This document shows positions 1-8,972 of a stretch of 64,000 bases of DNA, one piece after another. The translations under genes and the position numbers were made by a program. The stretch comes from Paenibacillus_AR mesotrionivorans (lineage in GTDB: Bacteria; Bacillota; Bacilli; Paenibacillales; NBRC-103111), in assembly GCF_046098205.1 (NCBI RefSeq), contig NZ_JBJURJ010000014.1, forward strand, positions 124,001 through 188,000. Direction: 5' to 3'. The notes beneath the pieces are model-generated. The model made no database searches, was not told where the DNA came from, and saw only the letters and a list, made by a program, of their open reading frames with translations. The stretch's first letter is position 1. The number at the start of each line of letters is the position of its first letter.

Positions 1-172
1 TGCCTGGATCTTTATTGGCAGTAGCCAATAGGTTCGAGTTGCTCGGATAAAAAAATGAAGGAACCCCAGGGGTAGAGGCGGCATTTGCCGTCATGGGGAG
101 TATAGGAAAAATAGTAGCAATAATACAAAAGGCGACAATCATAGATATCCACTTGCTGTAAAGCCTGCGCAT
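1..172 (-). CDS. Secreted protein, N-terminal fragment (runs off the window edge)
   Basis: The first 57 codons of a minus-strand gene are present. The ATG at 172 follows a strong AAGGAGG with a 7-nt spacer. An earlier ATG touches the ribosome binding site and is in another frame. The N-terminus (MRRLYSKWISMIVAF...) has a basic start, a hydrophobic core of about 18 residues and an Ala-Asn-Ala-Ala end, as in a Sec signal peptide. The mature part begins with small polar residues. The rest lies outside the window, so no family can be named. Confidence 0.75.
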   Translation of the reverse strand, partial: MRRLYSKWISMIVAFCIIATIFPILPMTANAASTPGVPSFFYPSNSNLLATANKDPG

Positions 173-316
173 TTCGCATCCTCCTTAAATAGGTTCTGGC
201 TAGTAATTAGACTCCTCTCAACAACGTAAAGTTGCACGTATCATTGTTATCGGTTGGAAAATGGCTGTTTGTTAGAGAACATGTCGAATTTCCAGTAACC
301 CCCTTTGACTTTTTCG

Positions 317-360
317 CAAAACCAAAAACCTCCATGACCGCCTATGCGGGATGGAGGTTT
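317..360 (-). terminator. Rho-independent terminator downstream of tagO
   Basis: A perfect 10-bp stem (326-335 with 351-360) contains a further CCGC/GCGG pairing in its loop. On the minus strand it is followed by the T-rich stretch TTTTTGGTTTTG. It lies 19 bp after the tagO stop. The rest of the 173-378 interval shows no gene. Confidence 0.85.
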
Positions 361-378
361 CAAGGTTTATTCTCGTTT

Positions 379-1479
379 TTACTTCGACGCCCTGGACCGC
401 GACGGGCTGTCACTGAGCCAGCGCTGGAGAAGCTGCAGCACGGGCTTTCTGCTTTTGCTGAGGATGCCCACGGCCTCGGCACCGATCTCCATAATCAGGA
501 GCACGATGACGACAAGGGTAATGGTCCCCCATTGCTTGGTTTGGGACAGCAGCATGGCGCAGGAGCCGAAGATGGCGGCAACGCCGTAGATGATCAGCAC
601 GGCCTTGCGGGTGCTGAAGCCCATTTCCATCAGGCAGTGATGGAGATGGCCCTTGTCCGCTACGGAAATCGGCTTGTTGTTCAGCTTCCGGCGGATAATG
701 GCCAGAACGGTATCGGACAACGGTACGCCTAAAACGAGAATCGGCACCAGGAAGGAAATCGCCACCGCGGATTTAAATCCGAGAATAGACAGCGTGGCCA
801 GGCTAAAGCCAAGGAACAGGGCACCCGTATCGCCCATAAAGATGCTGGCGGGGTGGAAGTTGAAGAACAGGAAGCCGAGAATGCTGCCTAAGAGAATAGC
901 ACTCAACAAAGCAACAGGCGTGTTGCCCGTCATAAAGGCCAGCACCATAATGGTCAGAGTGGCAATCGCGGACACACCCGCGGCCAAGCCGTCCAGACCG
1001 TCGATCAGGTTAACGGCATTGGTGACACCAACAACCCACAGCACGGTAATCGCCATGCCAATCCAGGGATATACGTTAATCGCATCGCCGAAGGGCAGCT
1101 GGATATAATCCACGTACAGGCCGTTCAAAGGCAGCATAGAGGCAGCCACAATTTGGCCCAGCAGCTTCAGCTTGGGAGAGATATTCTTGCGGTCATCGAT
1201 AACGCCAACGAGAACAATAATTCCGCCACCGGCCAGCATACCGATCATAACATCCAGATCGTATTCGCCAATGGATAAGGCCACAATCAGATACGTAACG
1301 GCAAAAGCCACAAAAATCGCCAGCCCGCCCATTTGGGGCATCGGCTTGGTATGTACAGTCCGATGATTCGGAATCGCCACAGCGCCGATTTTGAATGCAA
1401 GCTTCTTAATATATGGCATAATCAGGACAGCAATCGCACAAGCAGCGAAGAATCCGATACAATAGACCCACCAGTTCAT
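379..1479 (-). CDS. tagO: Undecaprenyl-phosphate GlcNAc-1-phosphate transferase (TagO/WecA)
   Basis: This is a MraY/WecA-family polytopic membrane enzyme. It moves a sugar-1-phosphate, normally GlcNAc-1-P, from its UDP donor to undecaprenyl phosphate, the first step of teichoic-type or secondary wall polymer synthesis. The 366 residues contain about ten hydrophobic segments. The hallmark motif NLIDGLDGLAAG, the preceding VIDDRKNISPK loop and a GDTGALFLG loop are all present. The ATG at 1479 follows AAGGGG. The gene is monocistronic with its own promoter and terminator. The neighbouring tagA and csaB support a role in wall polymer assembly. The exact polymer is not readable from sequence. Confidence 0.95.
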   Translation of the reverse strand: MNWWVYCIGFFAACAIAVLIMPYIKKLAFKIGAVAIPNHRTVHTKPMPQMGGLAIFVAFAVTYLIVALSIGEYDLDVMIGMLAGGGIIVLVGVIDDRKNISPKLKLLGQIVAASMLPLNGLYVDYIQLPFGDAINVYPWIGMAITVLWVVGVTNAVNLIDGLDGLAAGVSAIATLTIMVLAFMTGNTPVALLSAILLGSILGFLFFNFHPASIFMGDTGALFLGFSLATLSILGFKSAVAISFLVPILVLGVPLSDTVLAIIRRKLNNKPISVADKGHLHHCLMEMGFSTRKAVLIIYGVAAIFGSCAMLLSQTKQWGTITLVVIVLLIMEIGAEAVGILSKSRKPVLQLLQRWLSDSPSRSRASK

Positions 1480-1525
1480 GGTTTACCATTCATCCCCTTA
1501 AAAGTCCATAAGTCCAACGCCACTC

Positions 1526-1555
1526 ATTATACGATGAACCAAGCAGAAACACCAA
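1526..1555 (-). promoter_or_regulatory. Candidate sigma-A promoter of tagO
   Basis: On the minus strand TTGGTG (1550-1555) and TATAAT (1526-1531) are separated by 18 bp and lie about 50 bp upstream of the tagO start. Confidence 0.6.
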
Positions 1556-1604
1556 TCTAATTTTTGGGCAAAAGCATCCGTATCCACCCGTTTTAGCGCG
1601 TTGT

Positions 1605-2348
1605 TCAAGCTTTTTGCACATTTTCTTTTTCACGGATCACTTTCAAAGCGAATTTCGGCAGCACAAGCATACGCTTGTACCGGTAAGGCTCCTGAATCAG
1701 CCGGTAAAACCATTCCAGCTTCAGCTGGCGGAACAGCTTGGGTGCACGCTTCAGCTTGCCGGCAAAAATATCGAAGCTTCCCCCAACCCCCATCATCACG
1801 GGAACGCCCAGCGCTTCCTTATGCTGGCCAATCCACGGGTCCTGCGTGGCTGCGGATCTCCCGACAAACAGCAGATCCGGCTCCACCCGGCGGATTTCCG
1901 CAATAACCTCCGCGTCCGCCTCCGGACCAAAATAGCCGTCCCGGAAGCCGGCCAGTATCAGCCGCGGGTGCTTCTGGCGGATGTTGTCCACTGCTGCGGC
2001 AATTACCTCGGGCGAAGCGCCCAAAAGGTACACCTTCCAGCCCCGTTCCTCCGCCGTTTTGAACAGCTCCGACATCACTTCGATCCCGGGAACCCGCTCT
2101 GTAACAGGATTACCCACATATCCGGCGGCCCAAACCACACCAGCCCCGTCAGGGACCACAATCTCCGCCGATTTCATCATCCTCATATAAGCCGGGTCCT
2201 CCATGGCAGTCATCACCATGATAGGATTGGCCGTAATTACTTGATGAGGCTTCCGGCTTTCCACAGCGGCGACCAGCTGCGCCAGAGTATCACGGAAACC
2301 AAGCTTGGATATGGGCACCCCAAAAATATTCACCTTGGGCACATTCAT
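1605..2348 (-). CDS. tagA: WecG/TagA/CpsF-family glycosyltransferase
   Basis: Members of this family add ManNAc, or a related hexosamine, to undecaprenyl-PP-GlcNAc to complete the polymer linkage unit. The 247-residue protein has the family features: ANPIMVMTAMEDPAYMRM and the downstream PDGAGVVWA, LLGASPEV and LLFVGRSAATQDPW segments. The start at 2348 is preferred because AAGGAG sits 9 nt upstream; the ATG at 2354 has only a 3-nt spacer. It begins 14 bp after csaB in the same operon. The C-terminus is basic, as expected for peripheral membrane binding. Confidence 0.92.
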   Translation of the reverse strand: MNVPKVNIFGVPISKLGFRDTLAQLVAAVESRKPHQVITANPIMVMTAMEDPAYMRMMKSAEIVVPDGAGVVWAAGYVGNPVTERVPGIEVMSELFKTAEERGWKVYLLGASPEVIAAAVDNIRQKHPRLILAGFRDGYFGPEADAEVIAEIRRVEPDLLFVGRSAATQDPWIGQHKEALGVPVMMGVGGSFDIFAGKLKRAPKLFRQLKLEWFYRLIQEPYRYKRMLVLPKFALKVIREKENVQKA

Positions 2349-2361
2349 TGCCATCTTCTCC

Positions 2362-3507
2362 TTATAGACGCAGCTGGGCAACAATTTGTTGCGCCGGCCG
2401 CCTTGCTTCCTGCTTCAGATTATGGATGCGCTTCGCCCGGGCGGAATGCCACTCCGGGCCAGCACCGAGCAGACGGAGAACCTCATCCGCAACGGCTCTG
2501 GCATCCAGCTCCGCCGTCGACGACGCCGCGGAGGCATCCAGACGCCGCATAAACTGGTCAATCTTCGGATCGTATGAAATGGCCACCACAGGGACCTCCT
2601 GGGAGGCGCCGTAGATTAAGGAATGCAGCCTCATCCCGATCAGGAGATCACAGGAAGCCACCTCCTGCAGCATGGCCTGGGGATGCTCCACATCGGAAAT
2701 CAGGCTGATTTCCCCACTGACTCCCGCGGCCTTCAGCTGGCGGATCACTTCACCGGAGGCCTCGGCATCCCCGGGAGGATGAAAGGGAAGGAACCGAAGC
2801 GTAATTCCCTGGGGATATTCCGCAGCCACAAGTCCAAGGGCTTGGGCAATACCCTTCAGATCAGAGCCATCCTTGTTCCATGGCCGGACGGAAACCCCGA
2901 TTACAGCAGGGCGTTCCGCAACAGAAGCCCTCGCTTGGCCAGCCAAATCCCTGCCATTGGCCAGACCCTGCTCTCTAAGAGGCAGACCCATCACCGGATC
3001 GGGCACAACCTCCACATCCTTAGTATACCCCATCCTCGCCAGAAGATTGGCCGACTCCTTGTCACGTACAGAAACATAAGCGGATTTGGTAAAGGTCGTG
3101 ACTATCGGGTTAAAAAAGATGCTCCGGTTTACCGGACCCAGCCCTTGCGCATATATAAAGGTGGGTTTCCGCAGCCACTGGGCCAGCTTCAGAACGGCCA
3201 GATAATACGGAATCGTCTTCCAGCCCGTGGCATCCTGCAGCAAACTGCCGCCGCCACTGATCAAACCATCGCAGCCGCGCAGCGCCTTCCAAACCTCCCT
3301 CGGCTTCATCCGGTGGACAGCCTTGACGCCATACATCCGGGAGGTTAGCTCCGGATCACCGGACAGTACCACCGGATCAATAGTAACACCTGCCGCTTTA
3401 CCCTCGGACTCCAGCGCCAGAAGAATGGACTGCAGCACAGCCTCATCCCCGCTGTTGCGGAAGCCGTAGTAGCCGGAGATTACAACTTGCTTAACGGGAT
3501 TACCCAT
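2362..3507 (-). CDS. csaB: Polysaccharide pyruvyl transferase CsaB
   Basis: CsaB adds a pyruvyl ketal to the peptidoglycan-linked secondary cell-wall polymer, creating the ligand for SLH domains. The protein has the GYYGFRNSGDEAVLQ start typical of this family, the LISGGGSLLQDATG motif and a C-terminal LIGMRLHSLIYGA motif. The ATG at 3507 has a GAGAGG 9 nt upstream and overlaps the end of the upstream gene by 28 bp. That overlap indicates translational coupling. The SLH-domain protease at 16.7 kb is a plausible client in the same genome. Confidence 0.93.
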   Translation of the reverse strand: MGNPVKQVVISGYYGFRNSGDEAVLQSILLALESEGKAAGVTIDPVVLSGDPELTSRMYGVKAVHRMKPREVWKALRGCDGLISGGGSLLQDATGWKTIPYYLAVLKLAQWLRKPTFIYAQGLGPVNRSIFFNPIVTTFTKSAYVSVRDKESANLLARMGYTKDVEVVPDPVMGLPLREQGLANGRDLAGQARASVAERPAVIGVSVRPWNKDGSDLKGIAQALGLVAAEYPQGITLRFLPFHPPGDAEASGEVIRQLKAAGVSGEISLISDVEHPQAMLQEVASCDLLIGMRLHSLIYGASQEVPVVAISYDPKIDQFMRRLDASAASSTAELDARAVADEVLRLLGAGPEWHSARAKRIHNLKQEARRPAQQIVAQLRL

Positions 3508-5546
3508 TTGTTCCATCCTCTCACGACGAGTTCCCACACTACAATAAGAATCAACCCGAAGATGGCTCCCAGTCCAACACCCAGCAATACCCGGATAAAC
3601 GAGATATAAAGCGGGGTGTGCAGATGAGTAAAGCTGCCGATGGAGGAAGCAGGACCGATGGCGCTCACGATCATCAAGTACAAACCTGCCATATGGCGCT
3701 TCAGACACAGATAGATACCGAATACCAAGGCCGGATAAGCAAACAAGAACTCCTTATTCCGCGGCCGCACGCCCAAAGTATTCTCCAGGAAGTTGCGGAA
3801 GACCATCTCCAGGGAGGAGGCGCTGCCTTCATTGCCGGTCCGGGAGAGATAGTACATGCCGACCGCCCCGATCATCACCGCACAGATCACCCACAGCACG
3901 CTGATTTTGGAAGCGAGGATCTGTTGGGCTTTGCCCAGCATTTGCGGGAAAGAAAGCCCTTCGCTGAAGAAAAGCACATACGCAGCGACAATTACTACAG
4001 GCAGATAGGCCAGCACCTTCACTCCGGTAAATTGCTCCAGCTGGAGCATATAAATCATACTATGGTCCACACCCACCACAGCAATGATCCCTAGGCCGGA
4101 GACGGCAGTGATGATCAGCAGCATAACAACGGATTTCCACCATGCGCCGGCAGCCGCCGTTTCATTGCGCCGCTTCTGCAGCCACGAGATGGCGGCAATA
4201 ATGCCCAGCGCAGCAGCGCAGCTGGTAGCCCCCAAGGCCAGCAGCTTCTGGGCCGCTGAAGAAGCGAGCACATGCAAGCCTCCCACGCCCAGCAGCCCTA
4301 ACAGACTGATGGCCAGCGTCAAACCCGGGACGAAATAGGATAACGTCAGAGCGATCAGCAGCACAGCACCTGTGTAGGCGGCTGCGATACTGAAGGAATG
4401 CAGGGAGGATTCATACCGGACAAAAGCGTGTGCTTTGCCCACGGTGAAGCCCTTGTCCTTGATCTTCGCAACGGCGCCGTCCTTGCCGTCAAGGCTCTTG
4501 TAGAGCGCATCCAGCGGATCGGTCATCAAGCCCCGGTCCAGATTTTTGCCTGCCCGGGCATTCAAGAATACCAAGCGAATGTTCCGGTCCTTCACAGCCA
4601 GCACTAACCGGTCCGTAACACCGTCAATCCGGCCTTCCAGCTCTTCGGTGGTAATATTCTCAGCCAGCTTCGCGGCATCATTTTCCGTGAAGGAATGCAG
4701 CCGGATTACATTATAGTCCGTCAGCCGGGCCAATGTGGTAAAGCCTTTTTGGGGCGATTTTTGCAATTCAATGGCGGCCAGAGCCATATCATACTTGTTC
4801 AACAGCCCGGCAACCACCTTTAATTGGGTTTGTGTCTTCTTCAGGTCGGCCGAATAACCCGGCACAGAGTCACCATCCACAAGAATGGAGGTCACCCCAA
4901 ACTCCTTCAGCATGGCCAGGGTAGCTTCAAGAGCCTCTGCGGAGAATGCCGCATTCCGGTTGCCCACCCGCGCTACAATCTGGAAGCCCTTATCCTTCAG
5001 GCTTCGCAGGGTAAGGGGATCGGGGGACAGCGGCTTCATGGCGGCGTCATCCAGAGGAAGCTCCAGCACGAGGCCCGGAGTATTCTTATAGGACCAGGTA
5101 TGTATATTTACGCCCAGCCGCTTGAAGGTCTGCTCAATCATTTCCTGCACCGTTGCCCGGGAGGAAGCATCCGTCAGCAGCACATAAGCGAAGTTTTCGT
5201 TACCTGAAACAGGAGTCTGTGTCAACGCCATCGCTTCATGGGAGTTGTACAGCTCTATACGCCGGGAGAGACGCAGCTCATTCAGCGTGCTTTCGTATAC
5301 CGCCATACTGGTGATGCCGGCCTGTTTCATTTTTTTGAGCTGCTCGTCCACAAATTGGGCCGGATTCGGCTTGGTGTCGGAGATTTCCAGCAAGTCTCGG
5401 TAATCAAATACAAACTCCACTTTTTTGGAGGTGCTTTCGGTGCGGTATCGGTCTACCGCCACCGGAAGGGACAGGAGGAGGCAGGCGATTACCAGCCACC
5501 ACAAGCTCTTTTGCCACATATGATTTGCCCGTCGGTACCATTGCAT
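3480..5546 (-). CDS. DUF5693 polytopic membrane protein
   Basis: A protein of about 688 residues with one N-terminal membrane segment, an extracytoplasmic domain of about 330 residues and seven or more C-terminal membrane segments. It matches the DUF5693 family often found just upstream of csaB and tagA in Paenibacillaceae. The function is unknown; the operon suggests cell-envelope polymer assembly or export. The start is uncertain. The ATG at 5546 has GGTGG 8 nt upstream, but in-frame TTG and GTG codons at 5561 and 5558 lie next to AAAGGA. Confidence 0.8.
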   Translation of the reverse strand: MQWYRRANHMWQKSLWWLVIACLLLSLPVAVDRYRTESTSKKVEFVFDYRDLLEISDTKPNPAQFVDEQLKKMKQAGITSMAVYESTLNELRLSRRIELYNSHEAMALTQTPVSGNENFAYVLLTDASSRATVQEMIEQTFKRLGVNIHTWSYKNTPGLVLELPLDDAAMKPLSPDPLTLRSLKDKGFQIVARVGNRNAAFSAEALEATLAMLKEFGVTSILVDGDSVPGYSADLKKTQTQLKVVAGLLNKYDMALAAIELQKSPQKGFTTLARLTDYNVIRLHSFTENDAAKLAENITTEELEGRIDGVTDRLVLAVKDRNIRLVFLNARAGKNLDRGLMTDPLDALYKSLDGKDGAVAKIKDKGFTVGKAHAFVRYESSLHSFSIAAAYTGAVLLIALTLSYFVPGLTLAISLLGLLGVGGLHVLASSAAQKLLALGATSCAAALGIIAAISWLQKRRNETAAAGAWWKSVVMLLIITAVSGLGIIAVVGVDHSMIYMLQLEQFTGVKVLAYLPVVIVAAYVLFFSEGLSFPQMLGKAQQILASKISVLWVICAVMIGAVGMYYLSRTGNEGSASSLEMVFRNFLENTLGVRPRNKEFLFAYPALVFGIYLCLKRHMAGLYLMIVSAIGPASSIGSFTHLHTPLYISFIRVLLGVGLGAIFGLILIVVWELVVRGWNKWVIPLSKL

Positions 5547-5605
5547 CAAACGGTCCACCAATCCTTTCTCTTATCCGCCGCTCCCGCGGGAGCCGGCATG
5601 GAAGA

Positions 5606-5633
5606 GAAGGAATGGCGCAACAGCCATTCCTTC
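5606..5633 (-). terminator. Hairpin terminator downstream of pgcA
   Basis: A perfect 11-bp stem (GAAGGAATGGC with its complement) has a 6-nt loop. The T-run is stronger on the plus strand (CCGTTTTCTTTTT) than on the minus strand, so it may work in both directions. It separates pgcA from the csaB operon. Confidence 0.6.
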
Positions 5634-5655
5634 CCGTTTTCTTTTTAACTAAAAA

Positions 5656-7353
5656 CTAATCCACACGCTTCATAACAGATTGGACAAGACCCTCGAGCAG
5701 GCTCTTGGAGTTTTCTACACTTTCTCCGCATACGGCGAAATACACCTTGATCTTCGGCTCGGTGCCGGAGGGGCGCAGGCAGAACCAGGATTGATCGTCC
5801 AGCACATACTTCAGCACATTTTCCTTCGGGAGCCCGTCCAGGCCCAACGAATAATCAAGCACCTGCACAACCTTCCGCCCGTTGATCTCCGCAGGCGGGT
5901 TGGTGCGCCAGTCACTCATAATGCCCTGAATTTGCTCTACGCCGTCCTTGCCCTTCATGGTTCTGGACTCCAGCTTCTCCAGGAAATAACCGTGCTCCGC
6001 ATACAGCTTCAACAGCACATCATACAGACTCAAGCCCTTGGACTTGTAATAAGCACAAGCTTCAGCAATCAACATGGAAGCCACTACAGCATCCTTGTCA
6101 CGGGCATAGTTGCCGGCCAAATAGCCGTAGCTTTCCTCATAGCCGAAGAGGAAGGTATGACCGCCCTCTTGGTCGAACTGGGTCATTTTTTCCCCGATAT
6201 ACTTGAAGCCGGTCAGGGTGTTCATCACTTCTGCACCATAGGATTGGGCGATCACGGCACCCATCTCACTGGTCACGATGGTCTTCACCACAACACCATC
6301 GGCGGGCAGCTGCCCCTTTTCCTTCAGGCTGCTGAGCAGATAATCCACCATAATCGCACCGGACTGGTTGCCGGTCATGATGAAGTATTCGCCATTGGAG
6401 TCCTTCACCACCGCTCCCATCCGGTCACAGTCCGGATCGGTACCGATGATCAAATCCGCATCCACCCGGGCAGCCAGCTCCAAAGCCAGCTTGAAGGCGT
6501 CCCGCTCCTCCGGATTGGGGGATTTGACAGTGCTGAATTGGGAATCCGGCAGCTCCTGCTCCTTCACCACATGAACATGCTCAAAGCCGACAGCAGCCAA
6601 AGCGGCGCGTACCGGCAGGTTTCCGGTTCCGTGAAGTGGCGTGTAGACAATGTGAAGCTTGTCGCTCATGGCCTTCACAACCTCAGGACGCTGGCTCACG
6701 GCGGTAACCACCTGCAGGTAAGCGTCGTCCACTTCCTTGCCGATCCAGTGGAGCAGGTTCTGGGATTCGGCCGCAGCCCGGTCCAAACGTTTGATCTGGT
6801 TGAAGGAGAGGTCGCGGATTTCGCCGATTACCAGATCAGCCATATGGGGAACCAGCTGGCCTCCGTCCGGTCCATACACCTTATAACCGTTGTATTCCGG
6901 CGGATTGTGGCTGGCGGTAATGACAATACCCGCGGAAGCCTTCAGATGGCGGACGGCAAAGCTCAGCTCCGGCGTAGTCCGCAGGGATTCGAATACATAA
7001 GCGGCAATGCCGTTGCCAGCCAGAACCAGAGCGGCCTCCAGAGCGAACTCCGGAGATTGGTTCCGGGAATCATAGGCAATCGCTACGGAGCGGGGCTCCG
7101 GCAATTCGTTAAGCAGGAACTGGGCCAAGCCTTGCGTAGCCCGTCCCACGGTATAAGCATTCATCCGGTTGGTACCGGCGCCGATCACACCGCGTAAGCC
7201 GCCAGTTCCAAATTCCAGGTCACGGTAAAAACGGTCCTCAATCTCCTTATCATTGCCTTCCAATGAAAGAAGCTCCGCTTTTGTCGCTCCGTCGATGCCT
7301 GCGTCATTCAGCCATGCCCGATACTGCTGTTCAACCTTTGAATCCAGTGCCAT
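5656..7353 (-). CDS. pgcA: Phospho-sugar mutase (phosphoglucomutase, PgcA type)
   Basis: This enzyme interconverts glucose-6-P and glucose-1-P through a phosphoserine, feeding UDP-glucose for wall glycolipids and polymers. The catalytic TASHNP loop lies near residue 145, the metal-binding DPDCDR motif lies mid-protein, and the C-terminal phosphate-binding RPSGTEPKIKVY is present. About 565 residues is normal for the family. The start at 7353 has AGGAGG with an 8-nt spacer; the ATG at 7359 lies only 2 nt from it. The DPDCDR subfamily usually prefers glucose, but phosphomannomutase activity cannot be excluded. Confidence 0.94.
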   Translation of the reverse strand: MALDSKVEQQYRAWLNDAGIDGATKAELLSLEGNDKEIEDRFYRDLEFGTGGLRGVIGAGTNRMNAYTVGRATQGLAQFLLNELPEPRSVAIAYDSRNQSPEFALEAALVLAGNGIAAYVFESLRTTPELSFAVRHLKASAGIVITASHNPPEYNGYKVYGPDGGQLVPHMADLVIGEIRDLSFNQIKRLDRAAAESQNLLHWIGKEVDDAYLQVVTAVSQRPEVVKAMSDKLHIVYTPLHGTGNLPVRAALAAVGFEHVHVVKEQELPDSQFSTVKSPNPEERDAFKLALELAARVDADLIIGTDPDCDRMGAVVKDSNGEYFIMTGNQSGAIMVDYLLSSLKEKGQLPADGVVVKTIVTSEMGAVIAQSYGAEVMNTLTGFKYIGEKMTQFDQEGGHTFLFGYEESYGYLAGNYARDKDAVVASMLIAEACAYYKSKGLSLYDVLLKLYAEHGYFLEKLESRTMKGKDGVEQIQGIMSDWRTNPPAEINGRKVVQVLDYSLGLDGLPKENVLKYVLDDQSWFCLRPSGTEPKIKVYFAVCGESVENSKSLLEGLVQSVMKRVD

Positions 7354-7409
7354 GTCCATCTCCTCCTCGAATCTATGTTTATTATGTATGAAGTAAAAAG
7401 ACGATGCTG

Positions 7410-7850
7410 TCAGCCACCCTTGCCCGGATCGGTAATGGCAAACATGATTCCGCCCTCGGCCACAACCTTGCCGTCCACACTGGCAGCAGCATGTCCTTTG
7501 CCTACAATACCCTTCATCCGGGTAATTTGAACCTCAAGCCGCAGGACATCCCCCGGATAAACCTGGCCGCGGAACCGGAATTCGTCGATACCGGCGAACA
7601 TGGCCAGCTTACCTTGGTACTGCGGGCATTTCAGAATAGCCACAGCGCCCACCTGAGCCAGCGCCTCCACAATCAGAACCCCCGGCATAACCGGGAACTC
7701 GGGAAAATGTCCGGCGAAAAACGGCTCATTCATGGAGACGTTCTTCAAGCCCACAGCACTTTTGCCCTCGTCTACCTCCAGAATCCGGTCGATGAGCAGA
7801 AACGGATGGCGGTGAGGGATAATCTTCTGTATTTCCTTAATATCCATCAT
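7410..7850 (-). CDS. fabZ: (3R)-hydroxyacyl-[acyl-carrier-protein] dehydratase FabZ
   Basis: FabZ dehydrates beta-hydroxyacyl-ACP in type II fatty acid synthesis. The protein of about 146 residues has the HRHPFLLIDR start, the catalytic His in AGHFPEFPVMPG and the catalytic Glu in LIVEALAQ. The ATG at 7850 has GAGGAGG with an 8-nt spacer; a longer reading frame upstream lacks a ribosome binding site. Its position near mbl-flhO-flhP is conserved in Bacillales. Confidence 0.96.
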   Translation of the reverse strand: MMDIKEIQKIIPHRHPFLLIDRILEVDEGKSAVGLKNVSMNEPFFAGHFPEFPVMPGVLIVEALAQVGAVAILKCPQYQGKLAMFAGIDEFRFRGQVYPGDVLRLEVQITRMKGIVGKGHAAASVDGKVVAEGGIMFAITDPGKGG

Positions 7851-8004
7851 GATAAAATCCTCCTCAACTGATATCCCACAACGTACGCGAATGTGCATAA
7901 ATTCAATTGAAACGACTTACACTAGGAATGTCCCTTCATTCTCTGCAGGTTTGAGGGGTTCATATAAGAGAGCATATTTATAGGCCTTGTACTCCAATAT
8001 GGGT

Positions 8005-8541
8005 CTAGAAATGTGCTCTTTTTCCTTTTACCTGGGGCAAACGCCCCGAACCGCGGATGGAGTATACATACATAATCGTCGTAAAAAAGGCAAACACCAA
8101 TACTCCCCATAAATACCACACGGCGTACGGCCAGTCAAATATGATTGCCAGCACAGCCGCATAGAGCAGGACGGTGGTCAGCTTGCCCAGCCCGTTGGCA
8201 GGGACAGGCTTTTTCCCGGTGAAATGGAAGTACATGCCGCCGACAATCATACCCACATCCCGTACGAAAAAGACCACAGCCGCCGCCCAGGGGATCATCT
8301 TGGACAGCACCAAAGAAAGCATGACGGTAATCATCATTAATTTATCGGCCAGCGGGTCCAATACAGTACCCAATCCCGTAACCAGCCCACGCGACCTGGC
8401 AATATAGCCGTCCAGCACATCGGTCAGCCCGGCTGCCAGCAGGATTAGAAAGGCCAGCCTTATGTGGCCCTGCCAAAAAACGGCCGCATACAGCGGAATC
8501 ATCGCCAGACGGAGGACCGAAAGTGCATTGGGAAGATTCAT
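8005..8541 (-). CDS. pgsA: CDP-alcohol phosphatidyltransferase (PgsA type)
   Basis: This is probably CDP-diacylglycerol-glycerol-3-phosphate 3-phosphatidyltransferase, which makes phosphatidylglycerophosphate. The signature runs from DVLDGYIAR to VLDPLADK, with the expected spacing of the catalytic aspartates. About four to five membrane segments follow in 178 residues. The ATG at 8541 has GAGGAG about 9 nt upstream. A terminator separates it from epuA, so it should have its own promoter. A second pgsA may exist elsewhere, since the housekeeping copy often sits near cinA-recA. Confidence 0.88.
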   Translation of the reverse strand: MNLPNALSVLRLAMIPLYAAVFWQGHIRLAFLILLAAGLTDVLDGYIARSRGLVTGLGTVLDPLADKLMMITVMLSLVLSKMIPWAAAVVFFVRDVGMIVGGMYFHFTGKKPVPANGLGKLTTVLLYAAVLAIIFDWPYAVWYLWGVLVFAFFTTIMYVYSIRGSGRLPQVKGKRAHF

Positions 8542-8591
8542 TTTTATCCGCTCCTCCACAAAGTTCCACATCCCTAACATTATACCGTCCC

Positions 8592-8624
8592 GCAGGAAAA
8601 AATAAAACTCCCCGAAGGGAGTTT
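8592..8624 (-). terminator. Terminator downstream of epuA
   Basis: An 8-bp stem AAACTCCC/GGGAGTTT closes a TTCG tetraloop on the minus strand and is followed by TATTTTTT. It lies 32 bp after the epuA stop. Confidence 0.92.
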
Positions 8625-8655
8625 GTACCAGAACGCCAGGGTCAGAAAACACACC

Positions 8656-8937
8656 CTAGGTTTCTGCAAATATGAGATCAAACATATGCTTCCACGTATT
8701 CCATTCCAACACATCGGAAAATGGCTTGTCCCCCAGCACCACGTATCCGGCCGACATGCCGGCAAAAAGAGCCAGCACACACACCAGCGGAACAATGGCA
8801 TGCCGGAGAATCGGCCACCCGTACCGCCGCCATCCCCGCCCGAAGGAGCTTCCCTTCTTTTTGACAGGCTTGGACTGCGGGGTTGCTGCTTTCTTATCCA
8901 TTGCCACTGGAGCGCCACTTCCTCCTGTTTGTTTCAT
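8656..8937 (-). CDS. epuA: EpuA-family small membrane protein
   Basis: A 93-residue protein with a basic, Lys/Ser-rich N-terminus, one hydrophobic segment (about residues 46-66) and a conserved tail with VLGDKP and NTWKHMFDLI. This matches the EpuA family, often mis-annotated as an RNA polymerase beta subunit because of a domain name, which sits next to flhP and fabZ in Bacillales. The function is unknown. The start at 8937 has only a weak ribosome binding site. AGGAGG lies inside the reading frame, but no in-frame start is well spaced behind it. Confidence 0.75.
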   Translation of the reverse strand: MKQTGGSGAPVAMDKKAATPQSKPVKKKGSSFGRGWRRYGWPILRHAIVPLVCVLALFAGMSAGYVVLGDKPFSDVLEWNTWKHMFDLIFAET

Positions 8938-8972
8938 GCAGCCTTGACCTTCATAAAAGCCTGCTGCTTGGT

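Noticed and set aside
5680..7197. Long plus-strand open frame opposite pgcA (and similar frames opposite atpA, atpD, nuoL, murA)
   Set aside because: They mirror the codon pattern of the minus-strand genes, have no ribosome binding sites and resemble no protein.
7960..8020. Terminator after pgsA (AGAGCAC ... GTGCTCT-like pairing)
   Set aside because: The stem is short with a long loop and overlaps the coding end; no T-run follows on the minus strand.
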